Assembly (NCBI RefSeq): GCF_001625215.2
Contig: NC_030384.2
Coordinates: 37,730,390-37,794,389, forward strand
Source of the DNA: Daucus carota subsp. sativus
Taxonomy: Eukaryota > Streptophyta > Magnoliopsida > Apiales > Apiaceae
Direction of reading: 5' to 3'
Length of the DNA: 64,000 nucleotides
The notes beneath the pieces are model-generated. The model did not search any database. It was not told where the DNA came from and saw only the letters and a program-made list of their open reading frames with translations. Both the position numbers and the translations under genes were made by a program. This document shows positions 12,553 through 22,839 of the stretch, piece by piece. The first letter of the stretch is position 1; the number at the start of each line of letters is the position of its first letter.

Positions 12553-13063
12553 CTAGTTGAGAAGCCGCGCGTTGCGGCGGCCTATAAAAATTATATTAAT
12601 GATTCAATATTAGTATTTGTAAAATAAAATAATTTTGTGGTTGTCTATAAAAAATATATTAATATTGTAAAATTAATATTTGTAGGATAAAGTAAATTTA
12701 TATTATAAAAATCTTGATGTAATACTCATACTAATATATAAAATTGCAAAATTGGTCTATAATGAAAATAAATTTGTACACGTAATTAACAATTTAAAGT
12801 TTGATAAAAAAACAATTTAAAGCATGACGAATCTTAATTTCATTTTTTTTTTGAAAAGCAATCATGTTCTTACACTGTCATATAATTTGAATCAAAATCA
12901 GATTCTGAAACTTGCTTCTAATATATATCCGAAATTAATAAAGGTAGTTCTAATTTTTGATATTTTTCATCCAAAAATTCCAGAAAATTAGAAAAATAGA
13001 ACGGAGCGATGTGAGAGGCGCCACCTACACGCCCCTCGCTTCTCCTTTATATAAGTATATTGA
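12553..13063 (-). mobile_element. Short non-autonomous Helitron
   Basis: Read on the minus strand, the element starts TCAATATACTTATATAAAGG after an A and ends with the hairpin GCCGCAACGCGCGGC (5-bp stem GCCGC/GCGGC), six bases (TTCTCA), A, then CTAG followed by T. A 5' TC, a 3' GC hairpin plus CTAG and insertion between A and T are the Helitron hallmarks. At 511 bp there is no room for a Rep/helicase, so it depends on an autonomous partner. It ends about 300 bp upstream of the RH29 start codon, so it may form part of that promoter. Confidence 0.82.
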
Positions 13064-13362
13064 TTGGAACATGGGTTGTTCTCATAAATTCAAATATTCA
13101 AATTCAAATATAATCAAACACTTAATAGGAAGAAGAGGCTGGCCTGAATAAAAAAAAATCGGTTAGAAGTCCAGTAAAGCACAACAAAGGCGGCCCATGT
13201 TCATTAAGGGTTTAAGAAATTAAACAAAACCCTCGACCCGCTCCTATTCTTGCCAGACCTAACCGTCTCTCTCCTCTTTCTTCAACGTCCATCTATACAC
13301 ACAAATCCCTGTATCTATCCTTCACCACTCTCATTCAACCTGTAAAAACCTCCAATTCATCA

Positions 13363-16300
13363 ATGGACTACGAAGCTCCACTCCTTGTAAGCTCCGTAAC
13401 GGAGCTCAAAAAGAAGGAAAAGCTCCAAAAGAAAGCCAAATCAGGCGGATTCGAGTCATTAGGGTTAAGTTTCAATGTGTTTAGAGGCGTTAAACGGAAG
13501 GGATACAAGGTGCCGACGCCGATTCAGCGCAAAACGATGCCGCTTATACTCTCTGGCTGCGATGTTGTGGCCATGGCTCGGACTGGTTCCGGCAAAACGG
13601 CGGCGTTTTTGGTGCCGATGTTCGAGAAGTTGCGGAATCATTTGGATGAGTGCGGTGGGATTCGGGCTTTGATTTTGTCGCCGACGAGGGATTTGGCGCT
13701 TCAGACTCTTAAATTTGCTCAGGAATTGGGTCGATATACCGGTACTGATACGTATTTATTGTATGTGTGTGTGTGTGTATGCTCCTGCGAGTATCTACGG
13801 TCTGAGATTTTTTGATTAAGTAATCGCCGACTATTAATTTGTAGGTTGTTGGTAAAGAATGTGAATTGATAATAGTGTCTGAATTGTTAATAAAAAAAAG
13901 TATGATATTATTAATTATATGAGAGATTGTTTTTAATAAAGAGGTAACAAGGAAGAAGATGGAAAATTGAACAAGTTTAAGGTGAACTTGATATGTAGGA
14001 AGAGAAAGTTGAGAAATAAGCATAAAGGTGGAGAATTTGACTGTAAGATATATAAGATTGCATTCCTCTAGTTGGTGGCTCGGTGCTCATCATTGGTCTT
14101 CTGCTCAATTTTGTATTCATCTATAATAAATTGTTCCTATTGGGGTAACTCTTAAAAGGACTACTTTGTTCTACTAGTGCATCTGACATTCTTTGACACC
14201 GGAAGCAATGGAAACAAGTAGATCAGGGTTTAATACTCGCCACTCTAAGGAATCCACCCTAGAGATAAGAGCAAACTCGCCACCCAAAGGAACCCAACCC
14301 CAGGGATAAGAGTATAAAGATCAATATTCTTTTAACAAAAGAAATATTTAATTTTTGTATTTTCAATTTTAGCTTTTGAGTACTGCCGTCGGTAGGGGAT
14401 AATATGTTTGCAAGATTACACCTCAGCTGTTCGATCTCTTTGTAGAGTCTTCTTTTCCTGTTCCAAATCGAGAACTTTTTTCTCGTAATGTTGTTTTAGA
14501 ACAGATGTGTCAGCACCCGCAAACCGCTTCATTTCAGCCTCCTTTTGTTCAAGTTTTTTGTCCAATTCTTTGAGCTCCATATCCAATTTTTCCTGAATAC
14601 TAGAATGTTCTAGCTCTTTCATATCAACTTCAAATACTTTATTAAAATCTGGTAGTGCGAGAATAGGAGCTTCAGATACCTTTTTTTTTAGGAGTTCAAA
14701 GCTCTTTTGTGCTTCTTCTGTCCAATGAAAGCTCCCACCTTTCAAACATTCAGTGATAGGTGCAATAATAGAGCTGAAATTCCTTATGAATCGCCGATAA
14801 AAAGATGCTAGGCCATGAAAGCTCCGGATGTCATGAAGAGAGGCTGGTGTAGGCCAGCAAGTTATTGCTTCAACTTTATTGTTATCCATCTTTAATCCAT
14901 CAGCTGAGACGACGAATCCAAGGAACACAAGGCTTTCTGCAAGGAAGTGGCACTTCTTCAGATTTGCATATAATTTTTGCTCTCTTAGCACCTGAAAAAT
15001 GGCACGGAGATGTTCCAAATGTTGTTTTTCATCACGACTATAGATCAGAATGTCGTCAAAATAAACTACCACAAATTTTCCGATGAATGGTTTAAATATG
15101 TCATTCATGAGTCTCATGAATGTTGAAGGAGCATTAGACATTCCAAAAGGCATAACCATCCATTCATACAACCCATCTCTTGTCTTGAAAGCCGTCTTCC
15201 ATTCATCTCCGGGCCTTATACGAATTTGGTGATAACCGCTGCGTAGATCGATTTTGCTGTGCACTTTAGAGCCTGAAAGTTGGTCAATCAGGTCATCAAA
15301 ACGCGGAATAGGAAAACGGTATTTGATAGTAATTTTATTGACTGCTCTACTATCAACACACATCCGCCATGAACCGTCTTTCTTGGGTACAAGGAGTGCA
15401 GGGACTGCAAAAGGACTCTTACTTTCTTTAACCATTCCTTTATTCAAGAGATCATCAACTTGCCTCTGTAATTCTTCATGTTGTTGTGGACTCATTCTAT
15501 AGGCTGCTTTGTTAGGCAATGAGGCTCCCGGAACCAGATCAATGCAATGTTGTATATCTCTCATTGGAGGCAGCCCAGGTGGTATTTCTTCAGGAACTAC
15601 ATCTGAAAATTCAAGAAGTAGAGGCTGAACTGGTGCTGGAATATCATATACCTCTTCATTTTCTTTTAAGATAACCAAGGCATAAGTTTCCTCGGACTCA
15701 TGAACAGCCCTGCAAATTTCTGCTCTTGACAGTAGATTGTTTCCTTCCCCTTTACAAGGTTTAGGAATGTTGTTCATTTTTGAAGGGCCCAAAATAACCT
15801 TAACACCATCTTTAACAAAAGTATAGGTATTTTTATAACCATCATGGTGAGTCCTTCTATCATACTGCCAAGGTCTACCAAGAAGTAAATGACATGCATC
15901 CATAGGAACAACATCACATAATACTTCATCTTTATACTTACTACCAATAGAGAATTGTACCAAACATTGTTTATCAACTTTTACCTCATTGCCTTTGCGA
16001 AACCATGATAGCTTATAAGGACGTGGATGCTTCTCCGTCTTCAAATTTAATTTTTGAACCATGTCGTTGGACACCACATTCTCACAGCTTCCTCCATCTA
16101 TGATGACATTGCACACCTTTCCTTGTGAAGTGCATTTTGTATGGAATATGTTACTACGAAGCCAAGAATCTTCTTGAGCTTGCATACTATTCAAACTCCT
16201 TCGAATTACCAAAGATTCTCCCTGATCTTCATAAGTAATCTCCTCATCCTCTTGGCCACTTCCTTCAGCTTCCCATGGAGTCTGTTCTTCAATTTCTTCC

Positions 16301-19300
16301 TCAAAAATGGTTATGACTTTACGGTTTGGACATTCAGAGGCTATGTGTCCATAACCTTGGCATTTAAAACACTTTATTGAAGCTTTGGTGCCACTTCCCC
16401 GACTAGTATTGGCTGTGCTATCATTCTTTTTGGATGATTTCAGATCTGACCCCTTATCAGTAGGAGGAGATTTTCTTACGACACTTGAATGGGTTGTACC
16501 AGAAGCTTGATTTGAGAACCGATTATTGCGTCCCTTTGGCTTTTGTTGTTTCTCCACCTTAAGAGCAAGTTTACATACATCTTGATAAGTCCAGAAAGGT
16601 TGCAGATTAACGACATCACTGATTTCCTCCTTTAGTCCACCAAGAAATCAAGCAATGGTTTGCTCCTCTGGTTCTACCACCTCGCAGCGCATCATGAGAT
16701 TCTCAAATTCTGTCATATAATCTTCCACGGACAGATTTCCTTGTTTAAAATTATGAAATTTGAGAAAAGCATCTTGCTTGTAATTGTCTGGCAAAAACTT
16801 TTTTCGCAGCTCTTTCTTCATCTTTTCCCAAGTGCAAATCTTAGCCTTTCCATCACGAACTCGTTGCTTCTTAAGATGTTCCCACCATAAGGAGGCATAT
16901 TTCTTCAATTTCACCGCCACTAATTTAACCTTTTGTCGATCATGCACATCATTGTATTCAAAAACTCTTTCCACCGTATTAAGCCAATCAATAAATTCAT
17001 CTGGATGGTTTCTTCCTTCAAAATCTGGAATTGTGATTTTCACATTGTAAGCACCTTGAAAATTGTTGAATTCTCTACGAGGTCGTCTAGGAGCAGATGT
17101 ATGACTTGAGTGATCATCTGATTCTTCATGAAAGGGATTGTAGTCCTCATCATCAGGTGTTGATGAGCCATTTTCTGAGTTATGACTGCCTGTGTTATGT
17201 CCTCTGCCTGCTCCACGTGCAAGCTGCTGTTGTAGCTCCCCTACTTGTCTTCTCAACTCCTCTAATTCAATATCACGTACATTCCGTCGACGTGGAGGCA
17301 TGGCTCTGATACCAAATTGACACCGGAAGCAATGGAAACAAGTAGATCAGGGTTTAATACTCGCCACTCTAAGGAATCCACCCTAGAGATGAGAGCAAAC
17401 TCGCCACCCAAAGGAACCCAACCCCAGGGATAAGAGTATAAAGATCAATATTCTTTTAACAAAAGAAATATTTAATTTTTGTATTTTCAATTTCAGCTTC
17501 ACCATCAGTATCTGTAGCTTCTGTGTCCGACTGATCGAACAGGGATTTTTTTGGAGCAGACCCAACAACATCAAATTTAAGGTAACCTGCAAATTCATGG
17601 TGTTCGGAAGTATTCGACTTCTGTATTCGAAGGAATTCACCTTCTAATTCCGTCACATAATTTTTAACCAACCCAATATCTCTCTGGTTCAGATCAGCGT
17701 CAATCTCCTCCCAAGATTTACCACTACGTGCCAATTCAAGTTTCATGATCCGGTTATCCTTTTCTACCTGATCATCAATAGCTCGTTGCCAGAGATGCTT
17801 AGAGCTGATCCGACATTCTTGAAGCTGCCGTTGTAGCTCTGCATTGCTAGCCTCAAGCAAAGAAATCTTCTGCTTTAAAATCAGAAGTTCCTCGAACGGC
17901 CTACCAGATTCTCCATGAATGTAAAGCAACTCAGCCTGCAATTGCTCAATTTGGTTCCGCATTCTTTGCATCTGTGCTGCAGCTGGATCGCGGTTGACCT
18001 TTCCAATGATATATCACACTGCACCCAGAACGTCCTAGATAAAATCAGTTTATTCTTCGAAGTTGACTCAAAATATCCTCAGAATTCTGAATTTTCTGCG
18101 TCATTCTCCCCGGGTTGAAAAGGACTCGTCCTCGAGTCTTTATTGCCGTCATTATCTATGTAAGGTGAGAGATCGGACACATTAAATGTAGCAGACACAC
18201 CATAGTTACCAGGCAGTTCAATCTTGTAAGCATTTTCACCAATTCTTTGAAGTACTTTAAATGGGCCATCAGCTCTAGGACTTAACTTTCCGGATCTTCC
18301 TCTAGGGAAGCGTTCTTTACGCAGATGAATCCATACCAGATCACCCTCTTTGAAGACAACTGGTTTTCAGTACTTGTCTGCTTGCTTCTTATACTTCTCA
18401 TTTTGCTTCGCTATTTTTAATCTGACATGCTCATGTAGCTTCTTGATGTGATCAGCTCTATCAGCTGCATCTCCACTGAAATGACTAGTAGCTGGTAGCG
18501 GAGCTAGGTCCAATGGACTAGAAGGATTCTGACCATAAACAACCTCAAAAGGACTTATTCCCGTTGTCTGGCTTATTGACCGATTGTATGCAAACTCGGA
18601 TTGGGCTAACGTCAGATCCCATTGGCGTGGATTGTTACCAACTAAACTCCTCAATAGATTTCCGAGACTCCTATTAACAACTTCAGTTTGTCCATCCGTT
18701 TGTGGATGATGGGACGAACTAAATTGCAGATGAGTTCCCAGCTTCTTCCATAAGGTACGCCAAAAGTGACCCGTAAACTTTGTGTCACGATCTGAAGTTA
18801 TTGTCTTTGGAACACCATGGAGTTTCACAATCTCTCTGAAATATAAGTCAGCCACATGAGAAGCATCTAATGTTTTAGAACATGGCACAAAGTGAGCCAT
18901 TTTTGAAAATCGATCAACTACTACCATTATAGAATCTTTGCTTCGTTGAGTTCTTGGTAACCCAACTACAAAATCTAAACTCACATCTTCCCAAGGTGCA
19001 AGAGGAACCAGAAGTGGGGTGTATAATCCTGTATTTTGTGAACGACTCTTTGCAATGCGGCAAACTCGACATCCTTCTACATGGCGTTTTACATCACGTT
19101 CCATCCTTGGCCAATAAAAATTTTCTTGCACAAGAGCAAGGGTTTTGTCTCTGCCAAAATGCCCAGCAAGTCCTCCTTCATGAGCTTCAAAGATTATAGC
19201 TTTCCTCAAAGAACAAGCGGGAATGCAAAGACGATTATTTTTGAAAAGAAAACCATCTTGAATAACAAAGTCACGAATTGGCCTATTGGAAGAATGTTCC

Positions 19301-22300
19301 CAAATCTGACAAAAACAAGGATCATCTTTGTACAGCTCCTTTAGAATATCAAATCCCAGCACCTTTACTTGCATAGTGGACATCAATGATCTTCTTCGAC
19401 TTAAAGCATCAGCTACTTTGTTCAGAGCACCAGATTTATGCTTGATAGAAAAGGTAAATGATTGAAGAAATTCCACCCATTTGGCATGTCGAGCACTTAA
19501 CTTCTGCTGAGAGTTGATATACTTCAGCGCCTCATGATCAGAGAAGAGAATGAACTCCTTATGTAAAAGATAATGTTGCCAATGGTCCAATGCTCGAACA
19601 ATAGCATAGAACTCTTTATCATAAGTTGAATAATTTTTACGACCATCGTTCAATTTTTCACTGAAGTAGGCAATAGGTTGTCCTTCTTGGCAGAACAGCA
19701 CCAATTCCCACATTTGAGGATATTTTGAGGATATTTTGAGTCAACTTCGAAGAATAAACTGATTTTATCTAGGACGTTCTGGGTGCAGTGTGATATATCA
19801 TTGGAAAGGTCAACCGCGATCCAGCTGCAGCACAGATGCAAAGAATGCGGAACCAAATTGAGCAATTGCAGGCTGAGTTGCTTTACATTCATGGAGAATC
19901 TGGTAGGCCGTTCGAGGAACTTCTGATTTTAAAGCAGAAGATTTCTTTGCTTGAGGCTAGCAATGCAGAGCTACAACGGCAGCTTCAAGAATGTCGGATC
20001 AGCTCTAAGCATCTCTGGCAACGAGCTATTGATGATCAGGTAGAAAAGGATAACCGGATCATGAAACTTGAATTGGCACGTAGTGGTAAATCTTGGGAGG
20101 AGATTGACGCTGATCTGAACCAGAGAGATATTGGGTTGGTTAAAAATTATGTGACGGAATTAGAAGGTGAATTCCTTCGAATACAGAAGTCGAATACTTC
20201 CGAACACCATGAATTTGCAGGTTACCTTAAATTTGATGTTGTTGGGTCTGCTCCAAAAAAATCCCTGTTCGATCAGTCGGACACAGAAGCTACAGATACT
20301 GATGGTGAAGCTGAAATTGAAAATACAAAAATTAAATATTTCTTTTGTTAAAAGAATATTGATCTTTATACTCTTATCCCTGGGGTTGGGTTCCTTTGGG
20401 TGGCGAGTTTGCTCTTATCTCTAGGGTGGATTCCTTAGAGTGGCGAGTATTAAACCCTGATCTACTTGTTTCCATTGCTTCCGGTGTCATTCTTTCTTAT
20501 GATTGTTAATTTCTATCAAGAGTAGGGCTGTAAAATGATCCGGGTGATCCCGGGTACCCCTCTGCTCAAGTACCGGATCATATTATTTTTAGTTTGTCCA
20601 GATTTGGGTCCGGGATCGTTTTATTCGGATCTAAACCGATCCCGGGTATTTGAGATTCGGATCTGAACCGGATATGATCCAGTATCGTATTTTCTATTTT
20701 TTAACCGGGTAGTTTATGATCCATCGAATATGAGCCGGATATGATCCACTAACACTAAGTATCATTATTATTTCATTTGTTCAAATAACTATCATTAGTC
20801 TAAGTAAACATAATATTATAAAGTATAATAATTTTAAATTAAAACTTATAGTTATATATTGATATATATCATTTATTAAATATATATGAAGATAATAAGT
20901 ATGATCACATTAAATAAATCATATTTTATGAAGATATAAACTTAAATAAGATATTAAAATTTTATAAAATGATAACTATTTACTTGCAAATATGATGGTG
21001 TTAAAATATAATATGTATATAAGTTTGAATCGAATATGAACCGCGGATCATATTCGGTTATTCGGGTAGGATCATATTATGAAAAGTTATATGAGCCCGG
21101 ATCTGAGCGGGTATAGGTGTGCTCGTATCCGGGATCATATATTATACGGGCTTAATTTTTCCGCCAGATTTGGATCGTTTTCAAAACGTATATGAGACAT
21201 GTATCATATTTTCGAGCCGAATATGAGCCGAGACACCGGATAGTCCGTATCGATTTACAGCCCTAATCAAGAGAGAGACATGTAGTTTCTCCTGCATGAT
21301 GCTTGTATATATGATTATGCATTTTGGGAGCATATTCATTGTATTAACATAATATTGATTGCAGATCTTCGAATTAGTTTATTAGTAGGAGGCGATAGTA
21401 TGGAAAGTCAGTTTGAAGAGTTGGCACAGAACCCCGATATCATTATTGCAACCCCTGGTAGACTCATGCACCATTTGTCTGAGGTTGAAGATATGTCACT
21501 GCGTAGTGTGGAGTATGTGGTTTTTGATGAAGCTGACTGTATCTTTAGCATGGGGTTTGCTGAGCAGCTGCATCAAATTCTGTCCAAACTTAGTGACAAT
21601 CGTCAAACCTTGCTCTTCAGTGCAACTTTACCAAGTGCCCTTGCCGAATTTGCCAAAGCTGGTTTACGAGATCCCCAGCGTGTGCGACTTGATTTGGAGA
21701 CTAAGATTAGCCCTGACTTGAAGCTTGTCTTTTTCACTTTAAGGCAGGAAGAAAAACATGCTGCATTGTTGTACTTAATTGAGGAGAGGATTAGACCTGA
21801 TGAACAGACTTTGATCTTTGTTTCCACAAAATATCACGTTGAGTTTCTTAATGTTCTCTGTCAAGAAAGGGGTATTCGTCCATCTGTTTGCTATGGTGAT
21901 ATGGACCAAGATGCTCGCAAGATGGCTGTATCCCAATTTAGATCAAGAAAGACTATGCTGCTGATCGTGACTGATGTAGCAGCCAGGGGGATTGACATTC
22001 CTCTGCTTGATAATGTCATCAACTGGGATTTTCCTCCTAGACCTAAGCTTTTTGTCCATCGAGTAGGACGAGCTGCAAGGGCTGGTCGGACTGGTACTGC
22101 ATTTTCTTTTGTCACAACTGAAGATATGCCCCATGTTTTAGATCTTCATCTCTTTCTTTCAAAGCCTGTCAGGGCTGCTCCCACTGAGGAAGAGGTTTCA
22201 CATAATGTGAATAATCTCATGTCTAAAATTGATCAAGCAATTGCCAACGGAGAAACCGTTTATGGGCGCTTCCCTCAGACAGTTCTTGATCTCTACGCAG

Positions 22301-22803
22301 ATAGGGTTCGGGAGTTACTGGATTCTTCTACCGAATTACATTCATTGGAGAGGCCGTGTACTAAAGCATTTCGTTTATATTACAAGACGAAAGCAAAGCC
22401 TTCTAAGGAGTCTGTTAGAAGAGCAAAGAAGTTGCCCCGTGAAGGACTTCATCCAATATTCAAAAGTTCGCTAGGTGGTGATGAGATAACTGCACTTGCC
22501 TATCTTGAGCAGTTGAAAAAATACAGGTACATTATACATGTTATGGTTAGATGTTTAAAATGTAAGTTTGTTTTGTATAATATTTAGACGAGGCTCTGAT
22601 TAATATTGAATCAATCTGTTGTAAACTAGACCCAAGCAGACTATCTTGGAAGCTGAAGGTGAAGTTGCTAAATCAAAGAAAGTAAAAGTAAGATTTACAT
22701 TTGTTGGCATGAATTTCTTTTGTGATTTATACTTTTCGAATGTGTATGTGCAACATAGTCTTGTCTATAGCCTGTCTATGGTTACAGACACACACATACA
22801 TTA

Positions 22804-22839
<36 letters not shown>

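Larger units (their letters stand above)
14194..20489 (-). mobile_element. Rearranged Ty3/gypsy LTR element carrying kinesin KIN-4C fragments
   Basis: One insertion in RH29 intron 1, flanked by the 5-bp direct repeat TTCTT (14189-14193 and 20490-20494). Both outer ends are the same LTR terminus in opposite orientation (TGACACCGG at the left, CCGGTGTCA at the right), whereas a normal element has direct LTRs. Minus-strand order: inverted LTR arm (20489-19726), RNase H-integrase (19714-18082), direct LTR (18081-17318), PBS, gag-protease-RT (17301 to about 14621), KIN-4C piece 2 (about 14620-14371), LTR end (14370-14194). The pol gene is thus cut at the RT/RNase H border and permuted around an LTR. 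The LTR-end sequence is almost identical in all three copies (one difference noticed, at 17391), which indicates a recent origin. Confidence 0.9.

Noticed and set aside
19836-20351. Independent 171-aa plus-strand gene
   Set aside because: It is the kinesin KIN-4C fragment inside the inverted LTR arm, with an identical copy on the minus strand at 17456-17971; it has no motor domain and its end is LTR sequence.
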